Positions 31,994 through 42,852 are shown, counted from the first letter of the stretch. The stretch: 64,000 nt of DNA from Thermococcus sp. M36 (GCF_012027355.1 NZ_SNUH01000002.1:124001-188000); one strand, 5' to 3'. Notes: generated by a model from the sequence alone, not told the origin. Program-made: numbers and translations.

Positions 31994-33241
31994 ATGTCTC
32001 ACAAGTCTGCCGAGATGTACGAACTCAAAAAGAAGGTGGAGGAGCTCAAGAGCTATCGAGGGCGAGCAACTGAACTCGTCAGCCTCTACATTCCCGCAGG
32101 ATACGACATAAACAAGGTCATGCAGCAGCTCCGCGAGGAGTACGGAACGGCACAGAACATCAAGAGCAAATCCACGCGAAAGAACGTCCTTGGGGCCCTT
32201 GAAAGAGCCATGCAGCACCTCAAGCTCTACCGCAAGACGCCCGACACGGGGCTGGCCCTCTTTGTCGGAAACGTCAGCGAGCAGGAGGGTGTCAGCGACA
32301 TAAAGCTTTGGGCGGTGATTCCTCCCGAACCACTCAAGGTCAGGCTCTACCGCTGCGACCAGACCTTCGTTACGGAGCCCCTTGAGGAGATGCTCCGCGT
32401 TAAAGACGCCTACGGCCTGATAACGGTCGAGAAGAATGAGGCCACCATAGGGATACTCCGCGGGAAGAGGATAGACGTCATTGATGAGCTGACCTCAAAC
32501 GTTCCAGGAAAGACCCGCGCAGGCGGTCAGTCCGCGAGGCGTTACGAGAGGATCCGCGAGCAGGAGACCCACGAGTTCATGAAGCGCATTGGGGAACACG
32601 CCAACAAGGCCTTTCTCCCGCTCCTGGAGAAGGGCGAGCTGAGGGGTATAATCATAGGTGGCCCGGGACCGACCAAGGAGGAGTTCGTCGACGGGGACTA
32701 CCTCCACCACGAGCTCAGGAAGAAGGTAATCGGCGTTGTTGATATCAGCTACCACGGTGAGTACGGCCTGAGGGAGCTCGTCGAGAAGGCCAGCGACATC
32801 CTCAAAGACCACGAAGCCGTCAAGGAGCGCCATCTGATTCAAAACTTCTTCAGGCACCTCGTCAAGGACACTGGGATGATAACATACGGTGAGAAGGAAG
32901 TCAGAAACGCCCTTGAGCTTGGGGCCGTTGATACCCTCCTCATCAGCGAGGGCTACGACCGCGTCAGAGTCCGTGCCAAGTGCAACAGCTGCGGCTGGCA
33001 GGAGGAGAAGACTATGAGCGAGCAGGAGTTCCACATCTACAAGAAGAGGCTCACCCACTGCCCGGAGTGCGGCAGCCAGAACATCAGCTTCGAGAAGTGG
33101 GACGTGGCAGAGGAGCTGATAAAGATGGCCGAGGAAGCCGGCTCAGAAGTCGAGGTTATCTCTCTTGACACAGAAGAGGGTCAGCAGTTTTACAAGGCTT
33201 TCGGGGGCATAGGCGCCTTCCTGAGGTACAAAATAAGATAA
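31994..33241 (+). CDS. prf1: Peptide chain release factor aRF1
   Basis: A 415-residue class I release factor of the eukaryotic/archaeal type. The stop-codon motif NIKS is at residues 55-58, the peptidyl-tRNA hydrolysis motif GGQ at 177-179, and the C-terminal domain has a zinc-binding mini-domain (CNSCGW and CPECGS). It reads all three stop codons and releases protein with aEF1A and ABCE1. ATG 31994 has AGGTGA five bases upstream. TTTATAAATT at 31938-31947 is a clear TATA box. Confidence 0.96.
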   Translation: MSHKSAEMYELKKKVEELKSYRGRATELVSLYIPAGYDINKVMQQLREEYGTAQNIKSKSTRKNVLGALERAMQHLKLYRKTPDTGLALFVGNVSEQEGVSDIKLWAVIPPEPLKVRLYRCDQTFVTEPLEEMLRVKDAYGLITVEKNEATIGILRGKRIDVIDELTSNVPGKTRAGGQSARRYERIREQETHEFMKRIGEHANKAFLPLLEKGELRGIIIGGPGPTKEEFVDGDYLHHELRKKVIGVVDISYHGEYGLRELVEKASDILKDHEAVKERHLIQNFFRHLVKDTGMITYGEKEVRNALELGAVDTLLISEGYDRVRVRAKCNSCGWQEEKTMSEQEFHIYKKRLTHCPECGSQNISFEKWDVAEELIKMAEEAGSEVEVISLDTEEGQQFYKAFGGIGAFLRYKIR

Positions 33242-33246
33242 TGGGC

Positions 33247-34128
33247 TCAGCCCATCACTTTCACCAGCAGTCTTCTTATCTCCTCCTTCGTTTCTTCGCC
33301 ATCCACCACGTAGGGTGGCCTCAAAATCGGCTTTATCGAGAAGCCCCTTACCGACATCGCCAGCTTTATCGCGGAGCCGAAGGACGACGCCAGGCTGTAG
33401 ACTCTCGACAGTTCCGCTAGTCTGCGTGCACCTTGGAATGCCTCCTCGAAGCGCTTCTCCTGAAATGCCTTCCACACCGCGAGGTGAATCTCAGGTGCGA
33501 AGTTGGCGCAGGCCATTATGCCACCGTCGCCGCCGAGGATAAGGGTGTTCAGGAAGTGCTGGTCTAGACCTGTGAAGACCCTGAAGTCCTTCCTCTCTCC
33601 TTTGACATCAAAGATAACGTCTCTGATGTGGTTTATGCTGTCGATGGTCTCCTTGACGCCCACGATGTTTGAGTACTCCAGGGCAAGGCGCTTGATAAGG
33701 GGGACGCTCAGAGGATTGGCGCAGGAGGGGATGTTGTAGAGTATGATTGGGATATCTGTCTTCTCCGCAACCATCGAGTAGTGCCTGAACAGGGCATCGT
33801 CATTGACGGGGCAGTAGTAGGGGGGCGCTATGACGGCGTAGTCGGCACCTATGTCCTGGGCATGCTTCGTCAGCTCGATGACCTCGAAAGTATTTGACGA
33901 TGCGGTGCCGACGAGGTAGAAGGCAGAGGTTACGAGTTCTCGTCCCTTCTCGGCCAGAAACTTCCTCTCATCAGTGCTCAGGCTTGTGAACTCTCCGGTC
34001 GTCGCGTTGATAAATACTCCGTGCACTCCAGCCTTCTGGAGGAACTCGATGTGCTCTTCCAAAGCGGGAACGTCTATCGAGTAGTCCTCGTTGAACGGGG
34101 TAACCAAGGGGACTATTACACCGCGCAT
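33247..34128 (-). CDS. DapA-family aldolase
   Basis: A 293-residue TIM-barrel protein of the dihydrodipicolinate synthase/N-acetylneuraminate lyase family. Landmarks: VIVPLVTPF.ED, GVFINATTGEFTSLS, the conserved Tyr in ILYNIPS near residue 132, and the Schiff-base Lys in IVGVKET near residue 160. Thermococcales are thought not to use the DAP lysine pathway, so a 2-keto-3-deoxy sugar acid aldolase or similar is likelier than DapA. GGTGG precedes the start. Confidence 0.88.
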   Translation of the reverse strand: MRGVIVPLVTPFNEDYSIDVPALEEHIEFLQKAGVHGVFINATTGEFTSLSTDERKFLAEKGRELVTSAFYLVGTASSNTFEVIELTKHAQDIGADYAVIAPPYYCPVNDDALFRHYSMVAEKTDIPIILYNIPSCANPLSVPLIKRLALEYSNIVGVKETIDSINHIRDVIFDVKGERKDFRVFTGLDQHFLNTLILGGDGGIMACANFAPEIHLAVWKAFQEKRFEEAFQGARRLAELSRVYSLASSFGSAIKLAMSVRGFSIKPILRPPYVVDGEETKEEIRRLLVKVMG

Positions 34129-34186
34129 GGAACCACCAGTAGATCTAGGTGGAGGGAGTATTTTAGGGTTCCGGGAAAGGGTTTCA

Positions 34187-34204
34187 AGTATCGGTACTGA
34201 TACT
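34187..34204. promoter_or_regulatory. Inverted repeat AGTATC-GGTACT-GATACT
   Basis: A perfect 6-bp inverted repeat with a six-base centre lies between the end of argS (40 bases downstream of its stop) and the aldolase gene, about 20 bases upstream of the latter's minus-strand TATA-like CTAAAATAC (34159-34167). It could be an operator for the aldolase gene or a 3' stem of the argS transcript. Confidence 0.4.
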
Positions 34205-34243
34205 CATACCTGGGAAGATAAAAATAAAATTAGAAACGCCCAA

Positions 34244-36172
<1,929 letters not shown>

Positions 36173-36244
36173 TCACACCACCGCTCCCACTTGGGCCCAA
36201 CCTTTAAAAACTTCTCCCGTTAATTTACTCAGGAGGTGGGTAGG

Positions 36245-36523
36245 ATGAAGCACCGCGTCGGTGAGCACAAGGCCAGGAAGGGCCTGATAAGAATAGAGTT
36301 CGACGAGGAGAACGGAATAGCCGAGCACGTTAAGATTACAGGGGACTTCTTCATGCACCCGGAGGAGGCGGTCCATGAACTGGAGCAGAAGCTGGAAGGC
36401 CACAAGCTCGATGAGCTGGAGGGGCTCATGGAAGAGTTTTTTGCTATGAGGATGGACATAGAGATGCCCTACGTTAACGTTGAGGACTTCAAGATAGCCC
36501 TCAAGAACGCGCTGAAGGAGTGA
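36245..36523 (+). CDS. Stand-alone lipoate-protein ligase C-terminal domain (LplB-like)
   Basis: A 92-residue protein resembling the C-terminal accessory domain of lipoate-protein ligase: KHRVGEHKARKGLIRIEFDEENGIAEHVKITGDFF, then MHPEEAVHELEQKLEGHKL. In Thermoplasma such a separate subunit is required by LplA to adenylate lipoate. Here no LplA gene is adjacent; the partner may be encoded elsewhere. GAGGTGG precedes ATG 36245. The next gene starts within six bases of its stop. Confidence 0.78.
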   Translation: MKHRVGEHKARKGLIRIEFDEENGIAEHVKITGDFFMHPEEAVHELEQKLEGHKLDELEGLMEEFFAMRMDIEMPYVNVEDFKIALKNALKE

Positions 36524-36528
36524 TGGCC

Positions 36529-37092
36529 ATGGAGTTTCCCCAAGTTCCAAAGAGGACGTTTGGACTGCTCCTTCTGGTCTTCCTGGCCTTCTCCCTCGTG
36601 GGCTACGCAGTCGGAGCCGCCAGCCCTAACACAGCCCTTGAAGCCGTTGAAAAGCTGATAGGGCAGATCGGCCCAATATCCGATTCCAGCTTTGAGAACT
36701 TCGTCAAGATATTCGCCAACAACTCGATGGTGGCGCTCTTCATGTTTCTGTCAGGCCTGTTCTTCGGCCTCGGGCCGTGGTTCATAATGGCTTTCAACGG
36801 GCTGATGGTCGGTTTAGTTGTCCTGGCAGTCCACAGAATGGGTGGCATGCCGATAGCTCAGATAGTCCTCGGGCTCGTGCCACACGGGGTGGTCGAGATA
36901 CCCGCGATAGCGATGGCCGGCGTTGCAGGAATAGTGTGGTACAGGGAGCTGGTAAAGGGGGAGGGAGAACCCGCGGAGAGGTTCAAGAGGGGAGTGATAA
37001 AAGGGCTGAAGCTTTTCCTGCTCTCAGTTGCGCTCCTCTTCGTCGCTGCCTTGATTGAGGCTTACATAACCCCTAAGGTTGCCGGCCTCTGA
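36529..37092 (+). CDS. SpoIIM-family membrane protein
   Basis: A 187-residue integral membrane protein of the stage II sporulation M family: an N-terminal helix (FGLLLLVFLAFSLVGYAVGA), a soluble loop, then the signature FVKIFANNSMVALFMFLSGLFFGLGPWFIMAFNGLMVG and a conserved HGVVEIPAIAMAG. The family occurs widely outside spore formers with unknown role. ATG 36529 fits the AGGAG spacing best (36523 is possible). The 3' end overlaps the convergent DUF354 gene by 69 bases. Confidence 0.85.
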   Translation: MEFPQVPKRTFGLLLLVFLAFSLVGYAVGAASPNTALEAVEKLIGQIGPISDSSFENFVKIFANNSMVALFMFLSGLFFGLGPWFIMAFNGLMVGLVVLAVHRMGGMPIAQIVLGLVPHGVVEIPAIAMAGVAGIVWYRELVKGEGEPAERFKRGVIKGLKLFLLSVALLFVAALIEAYITPKVAGL

Positions 37093-38157
37093 GGGCTCCC
37101 CCACCCTCATTGTCGTAAACTTTCCGAGCTCCTCGTATGTTTCTATCTCCTTGAGGATGATGTCCATGGGGTTCTCAAAGCCGCTCACAACACTGCGGAT
37201 GTAGGCCCTGTAGCTGCCGTTCATCTCTATCATGCGCTCGGCCATAGCGGCAACCTTAACGGGGTCGGTGGAGTGGAACTTGACGCCCTTCTCGACGAGC
37301 CACCGCGTTACCGCAAGGAGTCTGCCCGGATAGGTAGAGATCGTGGGTGTGCCTAGGGCTATGGCTTCCCTGTTCATGGTCCCACCGGCACCTATCATGA
37401 GCCTGGCGTAGTAGAGGAGGCTGAGGCTGTCAACGGGCCTCTCGGGCATTATCACGTTGTCGAAGCGCTCGAAGCGCTCCCTCTGCTCGGGGGTGCGCGG
37501 GAAGAGGACAATGGGAATATCCGGGAGGAGAGGGATGACGTCCTCAAGAACGCTCTTCTCCGGCCCGTTGAAGTAGTTGGCCTTAACCGGCTCGGTGCGC
37601 ATGACGATGTACTCATTCCGCCTGAGGCCGAGTTCCTTCAGAACGCCCCGGTCTGGCTTAAACCCGTAGAGGTGCGCGAGCTCGGAGAAGCCGTTGACCG
37701 GCCTCATACCGTTGGGGTCTGCACCGCACTTGAGAAAGTCGTAGGCGTCGATGGCCTTGGGGAAGAGGAGGAGCCTCGTGTATGGGAGTATGAGTTTGTT
37801 CTGGGCAACGGCGGTTTCGTTGTCCACAAAACCAATTGAGGGTATCTGGAGGCCAAAGGCAACGCGCGGGGCCTCGGCTGAGTGCTTGTAGAGGGCCAGA
37901 TCAGGTTTCTCTTCAACTATGAGCTTGCTCAGCCGGTACATCCTTTCCGTCCCGGCGATAAGCTTGCCCTCAAGGGTCGCCCCCCCGTGCCGGCCAACGA
38001 CGTAGTAGTCAAAGCCGTACATGTCGAGGATCCCGGTAAGGCCGTCAAAATCTCTCGTCGTGATTAAAACCTCATGGCCTGCTTTCTCCAGCTCCCTGAT
38101 CACACCCTTGAAGAAGTGAACGTGAGGTGCATTCGTGATATCTACCCATACCTTCAT
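37024..38157 (-). CDS. DUF354-family glycosyltransferase-like protein
   Basis: A 377-residue protein with a GT-B-like fold: MKVWVDITNAPHVHFFKGVI at the N-terminus, HSAEAPRVAFGLQIPSIGFVDNE, and MIGAGGTMNREAIALGTPTIS near residue 280, which is reminiscent of the UDP-sugar binding region of UDP-GlcNAc 2-epimerases and MurG-like enzymes. This is the archaeal DUF354 family; substrate unknown. ATG 38157 is chosen over 38169 because the family starts MKVWVDITN. It precedes, divergently, the WecC-WecB pair, so a role in surface sugar metabolism is plausible. Confidence 0.8.
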   Translation of the reverse strand: MKVWVDITNAPHVHFFKGVIRELEKAGHEVLITTRDFDGLTGILDMYGFDYYVVGRHGGATLEGKLIAGTERMYRLSKLIVEEKPDLALYKHSAEAPRVAFGLQIPSIGFVDNETAVAQNKLILPYTRLLLFPKAIDAYDFLKCGADPNGMRPVNGFSELAHLYGFKPDRGVLKELGLRRNEYIVMRTEPVKANYFNGPEKSVLEDVIPLLPDIPIVLFPRTPEQRERFERFDNVIMPERPVDSLSLLYYARLMIGAGGTMNREAIALGTPTISTYPGRLLAVTRWLVEKGVKFHSTDPVKVAAMAERMIEMNGSYRAYIRSVVSGFENPMDIILKEIETYEELGKFTTMRVGEPSEAGNLRGYVSLNQGSDEEERN

Positions 38158-38290
38158 TCTACCCACCATACTACTGGACAGCTTTGTTCAATATAAGGGT
38201 TTCCCAAAAACGGTTGTGAAGCCTTCTTTTCCAAGCTTTCTCACCGTGTCCCTGGCGCAGAAAAGGTTTATAACGCTTTCTCACAGTGAA

Positions 38291-38420
38291 AACAAACATG
38301 TCATCCTACCGACAGGCCCCTAATGCCACCGCCGTTGGCGGTCTGCCCCCACAATTTCTCAAACCAAGAAATCCGAAGGGAAACCGTTTTCTGGAAAAGG
38401 CTTTTATTCGCCCGGAGTAA
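38291..38420 (+). ncRNA. Structured intergenic segment, candidate small RNA or 40-codon gene
   Basis: After a TTTATAACGC box (38266-38275) the predicted transcript begins near 38291 and contains two perfect hairpins: ACCGCC-GTT-GGCGGT (38328-38342) and ATTTCT-CAAACCA-AGAAAT (38354-38372). The same segment also holds an open frame of 40 codons from ATG 38298 to TAA 38420, starting almost at the predicted transcript start (leaderless) and without ribosome binding site. Either reading is unproven. It may be a leader of the WecC gene or an independent RNA. Confidence 0.4.
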
Positions 38421-38439
38421 GCTTTGATGGGTGGGACAA

Positions 38440-39726
38440 ATGGAGGACAGGATAGAAAAGAGAACCGCAGAGATAGCAGTCATAGGGCTCGGGTACATAG
38501 GGCTCCCGACGGCTATAATGTTCGCCAACGCTGGGTTCAAGGTTATCGGATACGAAATAAGGAAGGAGGTAGTGGAGAAGATAAACTCTGGAGAGGCCCA
38601 CATAGTCGAACCGGAAATCAACGAACTTCTCCAGAGGGCGGTTGGGAACGGAAGGCTGAGGGCCACGTCAAACCCCAAGGAGATAAGGGACAAGGACGTC
38701 TACATAATCTGCGTCCAGACACCCCTAAAGGAAGACACAACCCCCAACCTCGAATACCTTGAGAATGCAGTCAGAACCGTCGCCGGGGTAATGAAGAAGG
38801 GCTCCTTAGTAATAATCGAAAGCACGGTTCCACCCCTCACCACGGTTAAAATGGCGAAGCTCATCGAGGAGATTACCGGTTTCAAACCCGGCGAGGACTT
38901 TTACATGGTTCACGCGCCGGAGAGGGTGATGCCGGGGAGGATTTTCAAGGAGCTGGTCTACAACTCACGCATATTTGGCGGGATAACCCCGGAAAGTGCG
39001 GAACTGGCTGAAAAGCTCTACCGCTCCTTCGTGAAGGGGCAGACGTTCAAAACAAGCTCAACCGTCAGCGAGGTCGTCAAGCTCATGGAGAACACCTTCA
39101 GGGATGTCAACATAGCCTTGGCCAACGAGTTCGCCTACCTCGCCCACCAGTACGGCATAGACGTCTTCGAGGCGATAGAGCTTGCCAATACTCACCCGCG
39201 CGTCCGTATACACCTACCCGGCATAGGGGTCGGCGGCCACTGCCTGCCGAAAGACCCCCACCTCCTCGTCTGGCCTGCGAGGGACGACTTCGGCCTGATA
39301 AGGCTCGCGAGGGAGATAAACGACGGTATGCCCCTCCTGGCAAAGGATCTGCTCTTCGAGGCGCTGAGGATCGCCAACATGCCTCCCCAAGAGGCGATCG
39401 TGGCGGTTCTGGGGCTGGCGTACAAGGGCGACAGCGACGACACTAGGAACTCTCCGGCGCTGGCTTTCATAGAGGAAATTAAGGACGACGTTGCAGAGGT
39501 CAGAACCTACGACCCCTTTGTTGGGGGGACCCACGGGAGCCTTGAGGATGCCCTGGAGGGAGCGGATGCGGTCGTTATAGCGACCGACCATACGGAGTTC
39601 AGATCGCTGGACTGGAAGGAGCTTGGAAGGCTGATGCGCACTAGGATCCTCGTGGATGGGAGGCACATCGTTGAAAAGCCCCCCAAGGGCTTCATATTCA
39701 AGGGCATCGGGAGGGGGGAGTATTGA
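38440..39726 (+). CDS. wecC: UDP-N-acetyl-D-mannosamine dehydrogenase
   Basis: A 428-residue UDP-sugar dehydrogenase. N-terminal NAD domain with IAVIGLGYIGLPTA; central domain with the active-site Cys in GVGGHCLPKDPH near residue 268 and Lys in VYNSRIFGG context; C-terminal UDP domain with LGLAYKGDSDDTRNSPAL. It oxidises UDP-ManNAc twice to UDP-ManNAcA. Its partner epimerase follows with a four-base overlap, which supports this substrate. ATG 38440 follows GGTGGGA. The product feeds protein glycosylation or exopolysaccharide. Confidence 0.92.
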   Translation: MEDRIEKRTAEIAVIGLGYIGLPTAIMFANAGFKVIGYEIRKEVVEKINSGEAHIVEPEINELLQRAVGNGRLRATSNPKEIRDKDVYIICVQTPLKEDTTPNLEYLENAVRTVAGVMKKGSLVIIESTVPPLTTVKMAKLIEEITGFKPGEDFYMVHAPERVMPGRIFKELVYNSRIFGGITPESAELAEKLYRSFVKGQTFKTSSTVSEVVKLMENTFRDVNIALANEFAYLAHQYGIDVFEAIELANTHPRVRIHLPGIGVGGHCLPKDPHLLVWPARDDFGLIRLAREINDGMPLLAKDLLFEALRIANMPPQEAIVAVLGLAYKGDSDDTRNSPALAFIEEIKDDVAEVRTYDPFVGGTHGSLEDALEGADAVVIATDHTEFRSLDWKELGRLMRTRILVDGRHIVEKPPKGFIFKGIGRGEY

Positions 39727-40856
39727 AGCCGGCGTTCGTCTTCGGGACCAGGCCTGAGATAATCAAGCTCGCACCGGTGATAAGGGCCTTCATTGAGAGG
39801 GGCGTGGAGCCGCTTTTAATCCATACCGGTCAGCACTACGACTACGAGATGAGCGCGGTCTTCCTGGAAGAGCTTGAGCTCCCGCCCATAGACTACCACC
39901 TTGAAGTCGGCTCGGGGACGCAGGCGGAGCAGACGGGCCTGGCGATGATAAAGATCGAGAGGGTTCTGATGAAGGAAAAGCCGGACGTAACGCTTGTGCA
40001 AGGCGATACAAACACTGTCCTTGCAGGGGCGCTCGCGAGCGTCAAGCTGAAGATACCGGTCGCCCACGTCGAGGCCGGGCTGAGGAGCCTCGACAGGACG
40101 ATGCCCGAGGAGATAAACAGGATTCTGGCGGATCATGCGAGCGAAGTCCTCTTTGCGCCGACGGAGGATGCGAGAAAAAACCTCGAGCGCGAGGGGATAA
40201 CCGAGAACGTCTACGTCACTGGCAATACAGTCGTTGATGCAGTTTTGCAGAATGCCGAGGTTGCCGAAAAGAAGAGCGACGTCCTTGAGAGGTTCGGCCT
40301 CAAACCGAAGGAATACATCCTCATAACCGCCCATAGGGCGGAGAACACCGACAGCAGAGAGAACCTCAAAAGGCTGGTTGAAATCCTTGAAGGCCTTCCG
40401 ATAGAGGCGATATACCCAATGCACCCACGGACGCGGAACAGGCTTAAGGAATTCGACCTCTGGGACAGGATAAGCTCGATCGAGAACCTGACCATCACCA
40501 AACCCCTCGGCTACCTAGACTTCCTCAGGCTTGAGAAGAACGCCAGGCTGATAATGACGGACTCCGGGGGGATACAGGAGGAAGCTATAATCCTCAACGT
40601 ACCGTGCCTAACGCTGCGTTACAACACCGAGAGGCCGGAGACGGTCGAGGCAGGCGGCAACATCCTGGTGGGGCTGGAAAAGGAGCGTGTCCTTCGCTAC
40701 CTGAACAAACTGCTTGAGGATGAGGAGTTCTACCTGAAGATGGCAAACGCACCTAACCCGTTCGGCGACGGAAAGGCTGGGGAGAGGATAGTAGAAATAC
40801 TGTTAGGGCTCCATGAAAAGGGAGAGCTGAAGGTCAGGAGCTCAAGGTTCATCTGA
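39723..40856 (+). CDS. wecB: UDP-N-acetylglucosamine 2-epimerase
   Basis: A 377-residue non-hydrolysing epimerase: FVFGTRPEIIKLAPV, HTGQHYDYEMS, VQGDTNTVLAGALAS, HVEAGLRSLDRTMPEEINR, TAHRAENTD and TDSGGIQEEA with the catalytic acid residues. It converts UDP-GlcNAc to UDP-ManNAc, the substrate of the preceding WecC. The start is TTG 39723, overlapping the stop of wecC (TTGA), with GGAGGGGGAG upstream. It ends 15 bases inside the convergent unknown gene. Confidence 0.93.
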   Translation: MKPAFVFGTRPEIIKLAPVIRAFIERGVEPLLIHTGQHYDYEMSAVFLEELELPPIDYHLEVGSGTQAEQTGLAMIKIERVLMKEKPDVTLVQGDTNTVLAGALASVKLKIPVAHVEAGLRSLDRTMPEEINRILADHASEVLFAPTEDARKNLEREGITENVYVTGNTVVDAVLQNAEVAEKKSDVLERFGLKPKEYILITAHRAENTDSRENLKRLVEILEGLPIEAIYPMHPRTRNRLKEFDLWDRISSIENLTITKPLGYLDFLRLEKNARLIMTDSGGIQEEAIILNVPCLTLRYNTERPETVEAGGNILVGLEKERVLRYLNKLLEDEEFYLKMANAPNPFGDGKAGERIVEILLGLHEKGELKVRSSRFI

Positions 40857-41555
40857 GTGTTTAAGTGTTTCAGCCCACTCGTCGATTTCTTTTCCTACTT
40901 CTTCAGCCAAGACGTCCCAGCAACTCCTATCGGCCAGCTTGCCGCGCCTTACCTCAAGGACGTTCCAGTAGACCACCTTCAGCGAGTAGGGGCTTTCATC
41001 GAGGTCGACCCTTGCTTTGGCGGTGCGGAAAAGGTCGGCGGCAAAATACTTCAGGTCATCTGTTTTTCTTGAATCGCCGGAGTATCTCTCTTCCACGGAG
41101 AGATAGCTTCCAACGTCACCGTTAGAGCTCATATAAACCAGAATGCTCGCGTAGCAGTTTTCGTAATAGACTCTATTCTCGTGGCCATGAAACGGAACGA
41201 AAATGACAACAACCGAATCGTTTATTCTTGAGGGCAAACCCTCGCCCGGAAAGACTATGACCGGCCTCACGTGTGCGAACTCAGGGGAGAGATTCTCCGA
41301 TTCCAGGACTTTTGTTATGGCGTCCTTCAGAGAGTTCTCAAATTGCTCATGGTAGTCGAGCTCGGGATAAACACCAGGGATCAGCTCAAGTTCAAGGGGC
41401 ATGTCCACAACTACCCTTCCCGAGATGGTAACGTTGGAAAGGTGGTTAAACTCGCCTTTTGAATCCCACGACAGCCCGGTTGAGAAGGAAAAGTAAAAGA
41501 TGAAGGTATAAACCACAACAATAAGCAGCGCAAGGACCACCCCCGGACGCTTCAT
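40842..41555 (-). CDS. Secreted/membrane-anchored protein of unknown function, paralog 1
   Basis: A 237-residue protein with one N-terminal helix (VVLALLIVVVYTFIFYFSFSTG) and an extracellular alpha/beta domain. It shares landmarks with the next two genes: a strand-turn ASILVYMSSNGDVGSYLS and the C-terminal VVYWNVLEVRRG followed by a helix VLAEEVGKEIDEWAE. No catalytic motif is recognised. ATG 41555 overlaps the stop of the preceding paralog (ATGA). The three genes form one minus-strand unit. Confidence 0.75.
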   Translation of the reverse strand: MKRPGVVLALLIVVVYTFIFYFSFSTGLSWDSKGEFNHLSNVTISGRVVVDMPLELELIPGVYPELDYHEQFENSLKDAITKVLESENLSPEFAHVRPVIVFPGEGLPSRINDSVVVIFVPFHGHENRVYYENCYASILVYMSSNGDVGSYLSVEERYSGDSRKTDDLKYFAADLFRTAKARVDLDESPYSLKVVYWNVLEVRRGKLADRSCWDVLAEEVGKEIDEWAETLKHSDEP

Positions 41556-42130
41556 CTGGCCTCACCATTTGAGAGGTTCTCAATGTGATCCACAATGGCT
41601 TTCACGGCTTTCCCCGTGAGATAATCCCGGTATCCCCCGAGACCGATGATGCCCCTGGAGTCATCAGAGATGTCGAGGAGGATGTAAGCCTGAAACTGGG
41701 GCCTGTCGGTTCTGTCAAAGGTTATCAGGGCTCTTTCCTTATCAGTGGCGTTCCTGTAACTCAGATAGTGGGTTGGACCGCCGGCGCTTGAATATATGGC
41801 AACGACCCTTACCTGTCCCCTTGCAAGTATGGGGGAATAGCTGACGTTGAACCACTCAATCCAGACCGCCAAGAACTGGCCGTCACACTCTACCGGGGCA
41901 GAAAGGGTTAGAACTTTATGTCCCCTTTCTTCCAGCTCAGCGGCCACCATTTTCCCAAAGGAAGAGTCTGGGTAAACACAGAACCCATCGTTGAAGATCG
42001 TATTGGCGTTTCTAAGCGCCCCAATCTGGGCATTGGCAATGGTCTCGGATTTGGCAAGGGTGAAGTTACCGAAGTAGACAGCCAGAACAGTGAGGGCAAA
42101 AACTAAAAGGAAGGCACCAACCTTTTTCAC
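41552..42130 (-). CDS. Secreted/membrane-anchored protein of unknown function, paralog 2
   Basis: A 192-residue protein with an N-terminal helix (VGAFLLVFALTVLAVYFGNFTLA) and an outside domain that carries the family pattern RVVAIYSSAGGPTHYLSYRNA and a C-terminal helix GKAVKAIVDHIENL. It has two Cys residues (CVYP, VECDG), possibly a disulfide. GTG 42130 is chosen: GAGGTG lies six bases upstream, and the longer frame would overlap the first gene of the unit. Function unknown. Confidence 0.72.
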   Translation of the reverse strand: MKKVGAFLLVFALTVLAVYFGNFTLAKSETIANAQIGALRNANTIFNDGFCVYPDSSFGKMVAAELEERGHKVLTLSAPVECDGQFLAVWIEWFNVSYSPILARGQVRVVAIYSSAGGPTHYLSYRNATDKERALITFDRTDRPQFQAYILLDISDDSRGIIGLGGYRDYLTGKAVKAIVDHIENLSNGEAR

Positions 42131-42140
42131 GTTCAGCACC

Positions 42141-42803
42141 TCAGGCACTTCTAAGGAATTGATCAAGCTGGGAAGCAATTTCGTTTGCAATCAGTTTGTA
42201 TGGGTCGCCTCCGCTCAGCATTCCAACCTTTGCCTTCATGTTCCACCAGTAGGCAACGGCACAGCTCTGGTTGACTATTCTCATCGAGAGAAGTCTCTCT
42301 TTGCTTGTCTGGCAGAGCTTATTGGCGGAGTTTGATATCTCGCCCTCAGAGAATACGAGGCCATTCTCAATAGTCTCCACAGCGGATTTGGCATCGCCTG
42401 CGTAGGAGTAGTAGAGGATTCCTGAAACGTACCTCTCCTTTGAGAGCATCCAATCACTTCTCCCGATTACCGGGAAGTCGGTAATCACGATCCTGCCCTT
42501 CAGGTCATACATTGAAACGTTTTCAACAACAACGGGCTTTAATCCGTGGGAACGGACAACGCTCACCAGCGCTTTCTCAATGTAGTCTCTGTAGGGTTCT
42601 AGAACCGGGATGGCTATGTAAACGACCTCCGGGTCTTGAGGGGCACTCTTCCAGCCGTAGTTTTTATCAACTATCGTCATACCCCCGTGCTGAGCCGCTC
42701 CAGAATATTCCGAGAGAACATAGGACTCGCTTGCTGTGGCAACGCCAAGGATAAAAAGTACAAGGATTGCAGTGACACCCAAAACAACAAAGATGCGTCT
42801 CAT
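42141..42803 (-). CDS. Secreted/membrane-anchored protein of unknown function, paralog 3
   Basis: A 220-residue protein, first of the three-gene unit. The N-terminus MRRIFVVLGVTAILVLFILGVATA is a signal anchor. The outside domain contains VVYIAIPVLEPYRDYIEKAL, GILYYSYAGDAKSAVETIENG and AVAYWWNMKAKVGML followed by a helix ANEIASQLDQFL, which aligns with the YWN segment and last helix of paralog 1. TTTTTAAAG on the minus strand (42835-42843) is the promoter. Function unknown. Confidence 0.78.
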   Translation of the reverse strand: MRRIFVVLGVTAILVLFILGVATASESYVLSEYSGAAQHGGMTIVDKNYGWKSAPQDPEVVYIAIPVLEPYRDYIEKALVSVVRSHGLKPVVVENVSMYDLKGRIVITDFPVIGRSDWMLSKERYVSGILYYSYAGDAKSAVETIENGLVFSEGEISNSANKLCQTSKERLLSMRIVNQSCAVAYWWNMKAKVGMLSGGDPYKLIANEIASQLDQFLRSA

Positions 42804-42852
42804 TCACCTCACCGAGTATTGGTTTAAGATATTACTTTAAAAAGTTATCGTG

